A stretch of DNA of 57,035 nucleotides from Candidatus Thiodiazotropha sp. (ex Monitilora ramsayi). GTDB taxonomy: Bacteria > Pseudomonadota > Gammaproteobacteria > Chromatiales > Chromatiaceae. Positions 7,746 to 17,055 of the stretch are shown piece after piece. The translations under genes were made by a program, and so were the position numbers. Position 1 is the stretch's first letter. Each line of letters begins with the position of its first letter. The stretch is taken from the NCBI GenBank assembly GCA_025655575.1, contig JAHXIP010000011.1:62583-119617 (forward strand). The letters are read 5' to 3'. The notes below the pieces were generated by a model, which was not told the DNA's origin, ran no database searches, and was given only the letters and a program-made list of their open reading frames with translations.

Positions 7746-10700
7746 CTACATCGCCTCGTCTGCGCCGATGTCGTTATTGCCACCGTTAGGACGTGCTTCA
7801 TCGTCGATATCTTCACCGAGTCGACCGCCAAGACCAACGTTGCCGCCGTTATTAATGGCCGCTGACGCTGCAGTCAGGTGGTAATCGAACAAGGGTCCCT
7901 CAGCGTTGCCCGAAATCATATCCAGTTCAACCAGTGACAGTGGACCGAAGGCCACCTGGATGAAGTTGCCACCCTCGTCGAAGGCGCCGGCGGTAGCCAG
8001 GGTCTTGAACTCAGGGAACAGGAAGCCATCGCGACTCTCGTTGAAGTACCCGTTGACGAACCCTGGATCACCATTAATAAACTGGTTACCTCCAGGAGAC
8101 ACTTTCACGAGCTCACCGGCTTGTAGCAGTGAGGTACGGACGTCCAAGAGACCTTCACTTGCTGGGATCTCAACCGTACCACTCATCACGCCCAGATCGT
8201 TGGTGAAGTCTTCAACATCCAATTCCAAGTCCACTGCGTTACAGGTGGCTGGATCAAAGGTTGACAGATCGGCCGGAACACTTGCCAAACACCCAACGGT
8301 TGCCGGGAAAAGTCCCGTCTCACTGATTGCAGTGGCAGGATCGTCAAAGTTCAACCAGAAGAACGAACGGTTGTGATAGACGATATTGTTCCGCTGGAAA
8401 ATATCGGAAAACACTGCACCATCAGGAACCACATCACCAGCAGGATTACGGAGCGCATCCCGCACATCTCCGATCGCCGTCAGCTGCGACATCAACGGAC
8501 TATGTAGTCTGGAGACAACACCTGCTGGCTGTGCAATGGACAAGTTGGGATTGGTGATCTCGAACGCTTGCGAACCGGTCGCCGTGCTGTCGTTGTTCGC
8601 AACAGTGTTGTTACGAACGATCGCCTGCAACGAGTCGCTAACAGAGATAGCACCTGCTACACCAGCCACGTTATTGTCGATCATATTGTTGAAGACAAAC
8701 ACGTCGTACCAGGGGCCACGATTACCCGGACTACGATCCACATCAAGGCCATTCGCGCTATCGATACGGATACCCGAGCCATCGCCAGCACCTGCCAGAT
8801 TACCGCGGATGATGTTGCCATCAACCGTGACATGACCGGAACCTGGAGAGAGCATCAGACCCAGCTCAGTTGAAGGCTGCAGACCGGGCTGACCACCGAT
8901 GAAAATACCGCCACCGGAAGGTGCCGTACCGACCTGCTGATTGAAGACCTCATTAAAGATAATGTGGTTGTCTTCAATCAGACCGCTGTTGGAGCGGCCA
9001 AAGTGGGCGATACCGCCACCGTTACCCTTGCCGAAGTTACCGCAGATCCAGTTGTTCTGGACACGATAAGCATCAGCACCCGTATGCAGGGAGATACCGC
9101 CACCCGTGCCGTTGGAGTTGCCATTTTGCGCTATGTGGTTGTAACGGATCTTGATCTGGTCATTCCGTGCATCGTCGTAGACCAGGTCACCCACTTCATT
9201 TACATCAACACCACCAAAGTTGTAGTCCTGTTCATTAGCGATGTTGTGCGTGATATTGGGATGACCAATACGCACGCCACCACCAAAGATACCGGAGTTG
9301 GATTGCACCCGGTTGTTGCTGATCTTCAGGAACTGGTTGAAACCATTGGCCACAATGCCGCCACCCTGGCTTGCGCCGATGATGGTGAAACCATCAATAC
9401 GCGCACCACGATTGGCCAGTGCACCAAAGCGATTGGCTCCGGTCCGTTTACCAGCCACGAAGATGCCAGCACCCTCCTCTGACGGAAAGATCGCTTCAGC
9501 CAGGCCTGGGAAACCCAGTGGCGCCAGCTGCTGACCTATCAGACGGTCAATAGAACCGGCAGTATCGAGCACAGTTGCCAGTTCACGCCAGGCGATGATC
9601 TTCTCGGTGGGAGATTGACGAGCGTTGAGGCTCACAACACCGGCACCCCAACCCTGCAGCTTCACAGGCTTCCACATGATGACCAGCTCGTTGTAGACGC
9701 CAGGCTCGACCAGGATCATGTCGCCAGGCGCCACACCAGGTTCTCCCTTGGTGGGATCACCAATGGCTTCCTGAATGGTGGCGAAGTCACCCGGCACACT
9801 CCAGACATCGAAGGTTTGGCCATTGGGTCGAACACCATACTCGGTGCCTCCAATTTCGGTACCTACAGTTAGGGTCACGCCGAGAGGCGAATCAACCGGT
9901 GCTGGAACACCATTTACGCGGGTAACAACTACCTGGTAATCACCCGGTGCAACAGCCGGCACTTCCGCGAAGATCCGGTTGCCGTTACCGTTCACAACAG
10001 TCATGGAGATTTCCGTACCGTCTTCAGCCACCAATTTGGCTAAAGGTGACCCACCAAAGTTATAGTTGCGAGTCACGAACTTATTAGCCAGATCAACACC
10101 ATCCCACTCGGGATTCGGTACTTGGACATTGTTGCCCATAGCCTGAATGCGAATCTGCTGTCCAGGCAGTGCGAAAGGACCAATCCGAGCACCGCGACGT
10201 TTCACATACTTGATCATCGGAACCAGGGTCGGACGTTCGCAGTCAACCGGAAAGTTGCCAGGACCTGCAAAAGCAGCAATCGGCTCTACCGGTGTATCCA
10301 GATAGGTGGTCACACCCGGCATGTACTGGAAGGTGTAGCAGAACTGACTGAACTGCGAGTTATAGAATGGATCCAGCATGGTTGAAGCATTGCCATTTTC
10401 ATCGACACCGTCACCATCCGTATCCAACGCAGGATTGTAGGCCGGGTTACTCACAGGACCGGCGTCGTTCATGCAGGAGACCAGCATGTTAGGCGACTGA
10501 CCTGAAGGCATACCCAGATTGGCGGTGAAGGTAGAAGGTAATACTGCGTTGTAGCGACCAAAAGTGTCGGCATAAATACGAGAGACTTCATTGCCCTCTG
10601 CATCGAAGAAAGCGACAGGCGCATTCGGTGGTGCAAACTTCTCACCAAAGGCCGGCGAGTTCGGGTTGAACTCGTTAGCCAGGTCGTTGAGGATTACGCC

Positions 10701-13700
10701 TGAAGCGTTAGCCATCAGCGGTACGTCGGTCATCAGGAAGAATTCCACGCCGGCATTCTGGGCACCGGACAGCGGCACCTGTTTGCGGTCACAAAGCGGA
10801 CGCTCATCACCACTGTTTGGAATCTGATCACCGGCAAATGGTGCTGCTACATCGGCTGGGTCCAGACCCGGGATGATCTGTAAAGGATCACCACTACCGT
10901 CTTTCGTCGCCATGGCCAGCAACTGAGGCACCTCAACCAGGTCACCCACACAGCTCGGCGCGATAGCCTGGAGTTCAGCACTCTGATCTGAGGAGATATA
11001 GCTATCACCGAAGTCAACGTTTTTGTGATGCTCTTGGACCAGCTTGTAACCCGCTGGCGTGGCAGCCTCGACAATATAGTCGGCGGGCAACATCCACTCA
11101 TCTGGAAGGATATAAGGAGCGTTTGTGTCAGGGTTGATCAGAGCCTGACGACTGCTATAGAAAATGTTCAGCTTGTCCTGAATATCCGGATGCAATTCGG
11201 CCGTATCGTAATTGTTGAAAGCAAAGCCACCGTCAAACACGCCGGGACGGACCTGGTTGAAGTTACGCAGGCCGTCGAAACAGCGGCTGTTTTCTTCAGC
11301 AGTGATGGTGCCGTCCAGATCGAAGTCGAGCAGGTTCTCACCCTGACAACCGGTGGGCAGACTATCGTCCCAACTGTCAGTCCAGGTAACCGCCAGGGCA
11401 TCACCATGGTCAAAGGCAAGATTGCCATTGTGGTCAACGTCTTCGTTACCAGGAAAGTTACCCAGTGGGTAGTTGTCTACATCGGCCAGTTCGCCTGGTA
11501 TTCCATTCTGATTGGCATCATCGATCTCGGCATTGTCGGCTTCGAGAGTGCCATTGCCATTCCAATCGATATCGCAATCATCGGCAGGGAAATTACCCTG
11601 TGGGAAACAGTCGATATCACCATCGGCGTACAAGTTGACCTGGACGCGAGGAATACCCGGCTCCCAGGTCTCGGCACCGGTGAACTGAGGTTCATCCTCG
11701 GCACGTACGGTGGCGTAGTAGACGATACCGGAGACACCACCATTCTCACCCACGAACTCTGGCAGTTTTGGTGGAAATACGGTGAAATCCGGATCGGTGA
11801 AGTTCACATAGTCGGTTTTACCGAACTGCATGACGCTGGTCTGACCCAGGAAGCCCTGGAAGGCAGCCGTCAGCACCTGGCCAGTCTCCGTACGTGAGAG
11901 ATTGTTACCGGTATTCGGATTGTCCAGCGCAGTACCGATCACACAACCGCTATTTGGATCTTCAGGATCCATAGACTGTGCTGGGGTACAAATCTGAGGC
12001 TGAGGCGTCATCTCACCAAAACCCGGGAAGGCATCGGTGGACGTATCAACGAAACCACCCGCATCAGTGACGAAGGTCGCACCGGTTGCTTTCTTGTTGC
12101 CGAAACCCACCTCAGCAACCAACCAATGGAAGAAAGGGAATACCTCGTCGAAAGGCGCCAGGCCATCATTATCAGTCGGGAATTCCTGATAGATGGAACC
12201 GTCACGCCAGCGGATACCGACCGGTCCCGCTTCTGGACCGACGGGACCTTCTGTAGCATCCCAGAACCCATTCTGATTGTCATCGTTGAAGATGGCCGTA
12301 TTCAGACGGGCAAACCAGTTGAAGACAGCCACATCACCGAAGTCACAGGAAGCACCGTTGTTACAGGTGCCACCGGTCTCGTCAACAGTAAAGGGTTGCG
12401 CCGCAAATACCACATCCAGGTTGGCATCCCAGATGGCCAGCTGATAACTGCCCGGCGGTACGTTTGCGATGCTGAAACTGCTATCGCCCTCGCAAGGTGA
12501 TGCATAGAGGCCTCTGCCCAAAACGCCACCCGGAGCGGTCTCGTTCAAACCGATCCAGCATTGAGGAAAAGGACGGCCACTAAAGAATTGGAAGTTAGGG
12601 GAACGGGACATATGCATGTCTGTAACCGTTCCGCTGACCGTGGCAACCTGCTCACCGGCCAGAGGTGGCTGCAGTGGAGGGAATCCGCCATCAGTTGTGG
12701 ATTTAACAAAACCCACGAAGACATGGGGTCCAGGTAGACCGAACTCGACAAATACCGGGGGCTCATTGGCCTTTACCCAGGCATCGATGACCTTGCTACC
12801 TTCGATGGTGGAGGTCTGCTGCCAGCCCGGATCAACCGAGTCAGGCGGAATAATCACCACACCATATTTACCTGGGGCAATGTTCTTGACGGTCAGATAA
12901 CCCTCATCTGAGAACTGCAGGGTACCATCACCCAAGGATTCAACGATTTGGTCACCATTAGCATCAAAGCAGCCGTAGTTGGTGAATGGGTCTGCGTCGG
13001 GCTGCCCATCTGCATCACAACCTCTCTGATAGGTAGTACCCAGCGGATTACCGAAAACATCCTGGATCACCTGGCCGCCATTCTGGCCATAACGACCTGC
13101 CGGCTCTTCAAGAAACAGTTGGAACTGGGTCCAGTCCACATGACCAGGCAGTGGAACCTTTTGGCCACCGACCAGAATGGGATCACCATTTTCATCCACC
13201 TCAAAACCTGGATCCGTCTCTTCAGGCAGATCCGGTACACCATTAATCGGTGCATTGTCATGGAAGATATAGATAGAGATCTGCGTAGTTGGAATCGGCT
13301 GCTTCTGCACCACTACCGTGACATTATCCAATGTCTGGTTGGGATCATCTGCATTAGGCAGTACCGTCGTCTTGTTACCGCTGATGCTGTAACCCGCATA
13401 GGGCAGCACAGAGACGTAGTAACGACCTGGAGCAACTTGGATGATGTTGACACTGTCAGTCTCTTCATTACCACTCAGCGCATTACCGTTGAAATCAACA
13501 GCCGGTGGATGGTTACTGGCATGAAAGCTCATAGAGAGCAGTTCATCCGGATTGGTTGCCGGGTTGGCAGGATCAACATCAAATGTTTTATCCTCCTGCA
13601 CCAAATAGCGGAAACCGCTAACCGGATTACCGTTCTTGTCTACCACGTTCAGATTGAACTGTGCGGCATTCAGGGACGAGGTGACGAAAAACAGACAAAA

Positions 13701-13754
13701 CAATAGGAAGACCACTGCTCCCCTGTTTCTGTTTACCTGGCTCTCTTGTATCAT
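7746..13754 (-). CDS. Giant (2002-residue) secreted surface protein with SdrD/Cna-B-like modules and C-terminal beta-helix
   Basis: GGAGAACAAGTC precedes the ATG. A signal peptide ends at SSLNA. Residues 30-700 contain repeated Cna-B/SdrD-like and carboxypeptidase-regulatory-like beta modules (NGNPVSGFRYLV, VAPGRYYVSVLPYAG, NVPPGSYQLAIWDANLD, AIFNDDNQNGFWDATEG). Residues about 690-820 are packed with Asp-rich, EF-hand-like loops (DIDWNGNGTLE, DVDHNGNLAF, DFDLDGTITAEEN). An IPT/TIG-like stretch lies near 1185. From about 1315 to 1830 a right-handed parallel beta-helix is indicated by ATIQEAI, GDMILVEPGVYNE and repeated Asn/Gly-rich rungs such as IRYNHIAQNG and VQNNWICGN. The end (GGNNDIGADEAM) is typical of secreted beta-helix proteins. 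No membrane anchor or LPXTG is seen. It is the first gene of the oxidase cluster and is likely an extracellular scaffold or adhesin for the oxidases. A carbohydrate-active beta-helix enzyme is an alternative. Confidence 0.85.
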   Translation of the reverse strand: MIQESQVNRNRGAVVFLLFCLFFVTSSLNAAQFNLNVVDKNGNPVSGFRYLVQEDKTFDVDPANPATNPDELLSMSFHASNHPPAVDFNGNALSGNEETDSVNIIQVAPGRYYVSVLPYAGYSISGNKTTVLPNADDPNQTLDNVTVVVQKQPIPTTQISIYIFHDNAPINGVPDLPEETDPGFEVDENGDPILVGGQKVPLPGHVDWTQFQLFLEEPAGRYGQNGGQVIQDVFGNPLGTTYQRGCDADGQPDADPFTNYGCFDANGDQIVESLGDGTLQFSDEGYLTVKNIAPGKYGVVIIPPDSVDPGWQQTSTIEGSKVIDAWVKANEPPVFVEFGLPGPHVFVGFVKSTTDGGFPPLQPPLAGEQVATVSGTVTDMHMSRSPNFQFFSGRPFPQCWIGLNETAPGGVLGRGLYASPCEGDSSFSIANVPPGSYQLAIWDANLDVVFAAQPFTVDETGGTCNNGASCDFGDVAVFNWFARLNTAIFNDDNQNGFWDATEGPVGPEAGPVGIRWRDGSIYQEFPTDNDGLAPFDEVFPFFHWLVAEVGFGNKKATGATFVTDAGGFVDTSTDAFPGFGEMTPQPQICTPAQSMDPEDPNSGCVIGTALDNPNTGNNLSRTETGQVLTAAFQGFLGQTSVMQFGKTDYVNFTDPDFTVFPPKLPEFVGENGGVSGIVYYATVRAEDEPQFTGAETWEPGIPRVQVNLYADGDIDCFPQGNFPADDCDIDWNGNGTLEADNAEIDDANQNGIPGELADVDNYPLGNFPGNEDVDHNGNLAFDHGDALAVTWTDSWDDSLPTGCQGENLLDFDLDGTITAEENSRCFDGLRNFNQVRPGVFDGGFAFNNYDTAELHPDIQDKLNIFYSSRQALINPDTNAPYILPDEWMLPADYIVEAATPAGYKLVQEHHKNVDFGDSYISSDQSAELQAIAPSCVGDLVEVPQLLAMATKDGSGDPLQIIPGLDPADVAAPFAGDQIPNSGDERPLCDRKQVPLSGAQNAGVEFFLMTDVPLMANASGVILNDLANEFNPNSPAFGEKFAPPNAPVAFFDAEGNEVSRIYADTFGRYNAVLPSTFTANLGMPSGQSPNMLVSCMNDAGPVSNPAYNPALDTDGDGVDENGNASTMLDPFYNSQFSQFCYTFQYMPGVTTYLDTPVEPIAAFAGPGNFPVDCERPTLVPMIKYVKRRGARIGPFALPGQQIRIQAMGNNVQVPNPEWDGVDLANKFVTRNYNFGGSPLAKLVAEDGTEISMTVVNGNGNRIFAEVPAVAPGDYQVVVTRVNGVPAPVDSPLGVTLTVGTEIGGTEYGVRPNGQTFDVWSVPGDFATIQEAIGDPTKGEPGVAPGDMILVEPGVYNELVIMWKPVKLQGWGAGVVSLNARQSPTEKIIAWRELATVLDTAGSIDRLIGQQLAPLGFPGLAEAIFPSEEGAGIFVAGKRTGANRFGALANRGARIDGFTIIGASQGGGIVANGFNQFLKISNNRVQSNSGIFGGGVRIGHPNITHNIANEQDYNFGGVDVNEVGDLVYDDARNDQIKIRYNHIAQNGNSNGTGGGISLHTGADAYRVQNNWICGNFGKGNGGGIAHFGRSNSGLIEDNHIIFNEVFNQQVGTAPSGGGIFIGGQPGLQPSTELGLMLSPGSGHVTVDGNIIRGNLAGAGDGSGIRIDSANGLDVDRSPGNRGPWYDVFVFNNMIDNNVAGVAGAISVSDSLQAIVRNNTVANNDSTATGSQAFEITNPNLSIAQPAGVVSRLHSPLMSQLTAIGDVRDALRNPAGDVVPDGAVFSDIFQRNNIVYHNRSFFWLNFDDPATAISETGLFPATVGCLASVPADLSTFDPATCNAVDLELDVEDFTNDLGVMSGTVEIPASEGLLDVRTSLLQAGELVKVSPGGNQFINGDPGFVNGYFNESRDGFLFPEFKTLATAGAFDEGGNFIQVAFGPLSLVELDMISGNAEGPLFDYHLTAASAAINNGGNVGLGGRLGEDIDDEARPNGGNNDIGADEAM

Positions 13755-14174
13755 GACTTGTTCTCCAGATCTCTTGTGATCATTCGATCTACTTACAGCA
13801 CGTCAAAATCGTTCAATAGACGCACCCAGCCCTTTAGGCGGCTTATAGGAAACTCTATATACAAGGAAGCTTCGGGTCTTTGCGTGGTACTACGCCTTTA
13901 ATGGGTCCCGACCCCCACTCACCCCACCCTGATACTAGGTAGCCGATTGGAGGGAAAGACCCCACCCAGGAGGTAGGGTGGATACGCGATAACAGACCGC
14001 ATGCAAAAGGGAGTTATATTCCCAAATATATGGGAAATTTTCCCCAATTCCCTCGATGCCATAAGGGTTGCAGAATTGGCTCGAATACATAACCATTGCT
14101 GGAAATGTCTGGGTGAATCTGTACTATTTCCTGCATAGCCCTACCCAGAAAAACTACTGTGTATCAATGGACCG
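13755..14174. promoter_or_regulatory. Divergent control region between the oxidase cluster and the response regulator
   Basis: A gene-free 420-bp stretch with several inverted repeats: CCACCC/GGGTGG at 13962-13981 (8-base spacer), TTCCCA-aatata-TGGGAA at 14019-14036, the near-palindrome TGGGAAATTTTCCCCA at 14031-14046, and TCTGGGT/ACCCAGA at 14108-14149. C-rich runs occupy 13905-13930. The repeats are good candidates for binding sites of the adjacent NarL-family regulator, which would control the large cluster and possibly itself. No core promoter could be assigned with confidence. Confidence 0.6.
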
Positions 14175-14837
14175 ATGAATAGCGAAAAAAAGAAAATAGT
14201 CATTGCTGAAGATCACACCATCCTCAGAGCTGGGCTCAAGGCACTTCTAACGTCCAATCCCGACTTTGAAATCATTGGTGAAGCCGATAATGGCCGTGAC
14301 GCCATCAGGCGAGTGATCGAATTAAAACCGGATCTTGTCATCATGGATTTAAGCATGCCCGGCATGAATGGCATGGATGCGGTGAGAGAGATCAAGGACC
14401 GTATGCCTGAAGTCAAAGCATTGGTGCTGACGGTCCATTCGGAAGAGGAATATGTGCTGGCAAGCCTACAGGCCGGTGCAAACGGTTATGTCCTCAAAGA
14501 TGCCACTCATAATGAGTTACTGGTTGCCGCCGAGCGAGTGCTTGATGGTAAAACATTTCTCAGTCCGGACATCACAGAAAAGGTTGTGAATAGCTACCTC
14601 AACACCAGTAATGTCAGTCAGGAACCTGTGACTCGTTGGGATACGGTAACTCAGAGAGAAAGACAAATCTTAAAGCTGATTGCGGAAGGACACACCAACA
14701 AAAGCATGGCGGAGTATCTTTGTATCAGCGTGAAAACAGTTGAAAAACACCGTGCCAATCTGATGAAGAAACTCGATCTGCACAATGTCTCAGCGCTAAC
14801 GACTTACGCGCTTGAAAAAGGAATTATCAGCCGCTGA
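14175..14837 (+). CDS. NarL/FixJ-family response regulator
   Basis: 220 residues. The receiver domain (1-120) has the acidic pair EDH near 12, the phospho-acceptor Asp58 in VIMDLSMPGMNG, and the conserved Lys in YVLKDAT. The C-terminal LuxR-type helix-turn-helix (about 155-215) has TQRERQILKLIAEGHTNKSM and ISVKTVEKHRANLMKKL, which is very typical of the family. The gene is divergent from the giant surface protein/oxidase cluster, and its stop overlaps that of the histidine kinase on the other strand by 11 bp. I infer that phosphorylation by that kinase lets it bind repeats in the 13755-14174 region. No strong ribosome site is visible before the ATG. Confidence 0.93.
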   Translation: MNSEKKKIVIAEDHTILRAGLKALLTSNPDFEIIGEADNGRDAIRRVIELKPDLVIMDLSMPGMNGMDAVREIKDRMPEVKALVLTVHSEEEYVLASLQAGANGYVLKDATHNELLVAAERVLDGKTFLSPDITEKVVNSYLNTSNVSQEPVTRWDTVTQRERQILKLIAEGHTNKSMAEYLCISVKTVEKHRANLMKKLDLHNVSALTTYALEKGIISR

Positions 14838-15678
14838 GTGCAACTTTTTCGACAGGGAAACCAACACGAATCTCGACGCCCCGCCCTGTCGCCGCATTCA
14901 CTTCGCAAGAACCGCCGATAGACTCCGCACGCTCTCGCATACTCATCAAACCCATACCCATGCCCTGCTCGGAACGAACCTGCTCCAGGTCAAAACCAAT
15001 ACCATAATCCCGGATGACGAGTTGAATGCTATCACCCTCCTGATAGAGCGAGATTACGACTGATTTAGTTTGAGAATATTTCACTGCGTTATTGAGTCCT
15101 TCCTGAACGATCCGGTAGATCACCGTTTTATAGGTTTCAGGGATCATCGACTCATCAAGATCGAAGCGTGTCTCCACATTAAGTCTTGAACAACCCAGAG
15201 AGATCTGCCGACACTGCCATGAGATTGCGGCCAAGACACCCAGGTCATCCAGTATGGCCGGACGCAGAGCGCCGCAGATCGACCGGACTTCACCCATCGC
15301 CTGCTTGGTCATGTCGGAGATGATTGCCAACGAATCCTTGATCTCTTTTGGCAGTTCGACTTTATCTTGGGATTCACACCCACTCAGGCAATTTTGAATG
15401 TGAAGATTGATGCTGGTCAGTATCTGCCCGAGTCCATCATGAAGTTCCCGGGAGATACGCCTCTTCTCTTCCTCTTCGGAACTCATGGCTGACGCGGGTA
15501 ACTTGGATGCCTCAGGCAGCTCACTCACCTGACTGCTGGGTAGCTGACTGAGCAGGCTGATTCGATCAGATATAGAAAGGAATGCCGTGGTTTTCTGATT
15601 GACGTCGAAGGACTCTCCTACTAGAGAGAGCATTGGTTCAAGGGATGCCATGCTGCAGATCTCTTCTGTACGGGTCAT
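14827..15678 (-). CDS. Cytosolic NarX/UhpB-type sensor histidine kinase
   Basis: I chose the ATG at 15678 (283 residues, MTRTEEI) because AAAGG lies just upstream; the frame extends 23 residues further without support. There are no membrane segments. Residues 1-75 are an unassigned N-terminal segment with no recognised sensor domain. The HisKA_3 phospho-acceptor motif is RRISRELHDGLGQ. The ATPase part shows QEGLNNAVKYSQ (N box), RDYGIGFD (G1) and GMGLMSMRERA (G2). It is the expected partner of the convergent response regulator, with an 11-bp stop overlap. The lack of a periplasmic sensor implies that it senses a cytoplasmic ligand or redox state, or receives input from another protein. Confidence 0.92.
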   Translation of the reverse strand: MTRTEEICSMASLEPMLSLVGESFDVNQKTTAFLSISDRISLLSQLPSSQVSELPEASKLPASAMSSEEEEKRRISRELHDGLGQILTSINLHIQNCLSGCESQDKVELPKEIKDSLAIISDMTKQAMGEVRSICGALRPAILDDLGVLAAISWQCRQISLGCSRLNVETRFDLDESMIPETYKTVIYRIVQEGLNNAVKYSQTKSVVISLYQEGDSIQLVIRDYGIGFDLEQVRSEQGMGMGLMSMRERAESIGGSCEVNAATGRGVEIRVGFPVEKVALSG

Positions 15679-16102
15679 TTTGTCTGCCTTTGTAATTGTC
15701 AATCTAATCACCTTCCAACTGCTGCCATCACTCCCTGTGAAAAACACGATGTCTTTATCGATTGTTATCTAATTCACAAAACAAAAAAAAAGCACATCCT
15801 GTGAATTACTTTAGGTGTCTTAGCACTTTTGATGCCAACAGGCATTATTAAATTTAAAATACAATGGGTTATAAGATATAATTAATGGCGATTATCTTCT
15901 TGGCGATTTTTTTTGTGTAAATTATTTCGACACATTTCTGGGAATTTCTCCCCACCACTCTGCGGCAAATGCCCTAGTAGTGGGGGGCTGTCGATTTTTT
16001 TTACGGGGGAAATCCCTAGGGCGATTGCCAGGCGTACGAAAAAGCGGCCGTCAGACGGCGCCGAAAAGCATGATGGATCCGCTGGGTAGTGATGAGACTG
16101 CC
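15679..16102. promoter_or_regulatory. Intergenic region upstream of the histidine kinase with palindrome and hairpin
   Basis: No gene is apparent in these 424 bp. TGGGAATTTCTCCCCA at 15939-15954 matches 14 of 16 bases of the near-palindrome at 14031-14046 on the other side of the two-component genes. A CCCCACCACT/AGTAGTGGGG stem (15950-15985, one mismatch) follows, with a T-run at about 15994-16001 on the plus strand. Stretch 15775-15930 is very AT-rich. Confidence 0.5.
16039..16060 (-). terminator. Putative terminator of the exbB-kdsB operon
   Basis: On the minus strand the palindrome GCCGTCTGACGGC (16047-16059) is followed after a few bases by TTTTT. It lies about 45 bp beyond the kdsB stop. 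The stem is short. Confidence 0.45.
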
Positions 16103-16858
16103 TCAGGAAAAAAGCCGAGTCACTCTGGTGAGATCCTCTCGTGTATCAACCCCATGACCAGGTATTTCTTTGGCTTCACTCACGTGGATCTTGCCCCCGT
16201 GCCAAAGTACCCTCAGTTGCTCAAGGGACTCGGCCAATTCAATGGGCGCAGGCTGGCAATCCACAAAGTTGGCTAAATAGCCTGAACGATAGGCATAGAG
16301 CCCAATATGACGAGAAAAACCGGTATCTGTCGGTAGGTTACTGTCGGCTTCAACAAACTCATCGCGATGCCAGGGGATGGGGGCTCGACTGAAATAGAGT
16401 GCATACCCTTCCCTATCGGTGACAACCTTGACTGTATGTGGGTCGAAAAGTACAGCGCGATCGGTGATAGGTGCGGAGAGCGTGGTGACCGATGCTGCAG
16501 GATGCTGCTCCATATCCTCTGCAACCTGTGCAAGTAGCACTGGCGGCATGCAGGGCTCGTCACCTTGCAGGTTGACAATAATTGCTTCACTGCTCCAGCC
16601 TCTGGAAGCTGCCACCTCTGCGATGCGGTCCGAGCCACTACGGTGCTCACTGCTTGTCATGCAGACATCTGCTTTGAAAATCTTACAGGCTTCAGCAATC
16701 CTTTCATCGTCCGTTGCAATCACTACATCACTGGCGCCACTTTCGACAGCCCGTTCCCAGACATGCTGAACCATCGGCTTTCCCGCAATATCCATCAGGG
16801 GTTTTCCAGGTAATCTTACTGAGGCATAACGTGCAGGTATGACAACTTTGAAGCTCAT
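16103..16858 (-). CDS. kdsB: 3-deoxy-manno-octulosonate cytidylyltransferase
   Basis: 251 residues, the usual length. It makes CMP-Kdo from Kdo and CTP in the cytosol for the lipopolysaccharide inner core. Visible motifs are the nucleotide-binding start VIPARYASVRLPGKPL, GKPMVQHVWERA, and NLQGDEPCMPP. The C-terminus, with QLRVLWHGGKIHV and PGHGVDTREDL, is characteristic of KdsB. It is the last gene of a minus-strand operon with exbB, exbD, lpxK and a Trm112-family gene, an arrangement that groups lipid A and Kdo synthesis. The start ATG is five bases after the Trm112 stop. Confidence 0.97.
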   Translation of the reverse strand: MSFKVVIPARYASVRLPGKPLMDIAGKPMVQHVWERAVESGASDVVIATDDERIAEACKIFKADVCMTSSEHRSGSDRIAEVAASRGWSSEAIIVNLQGDEPCMPPVLLAQVAEDMEQHPAASVTTLSAPITDRAVLFDPHTVKVVTDREGYALYFSRAPIPWHRDEFVEADSNLPTDTGFSRHIGLYAYRSGYLANFVDCQPAPIELAESLEQLRVLWHGGKIHVSEAKEIPGHGVDTREDLTRVTRLFS

Positions 16859-16863
16859 GATAA

Positions 16864-17055
16864 TCAGGCCTTGGGAATCTCTTCTTCAGGGGAAAGCTTA
16901 CGCGCTTCGTCTTCCAACATCACGGGAATCTCGTCGCGAATGGGATAAGCCAGTCTATCAGCCCGGCAGATCAGCTCCGCCGCATCCTTATCGTAATAGA
17001 GTTTCCCCTTGCAGACAGGGCAGACCAGAATATCGAGTAGTTTGCTATCCATCAT
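16864..17055 (-). CDS. Trm112-family small zinc-type protein
   Basis: 63 residues. [16 protein letters not shown] and the later [18 protein letters not shown] match the bacterial Trm112/YcaR family. Only one CxxC (CPVC) and a single later Cys are present, as is common in bacterial members. Family members act as small partner or stabiliser proteins for methyltransferases. In Gammaproteobacteria the gene is typically placed between lpxK and kdsB, as here. It overlaps the end of lpxK by 11 bp, so translation is probably coupled. Confidence 0.92.
   Translation of the reverse strand: MMDSKLLDILVCPVCKGKLYYDKDAAELICRADRLAYPIRDEIPVMLEDEARKLSPEEEIPKA

Noticed and set aside
1..15678. Calling the oxidase cluster a manganese oxidation system
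   Set aside because: The copper signatures do not reveal the substrate, and I see no marker specific to known manganese oxidases.
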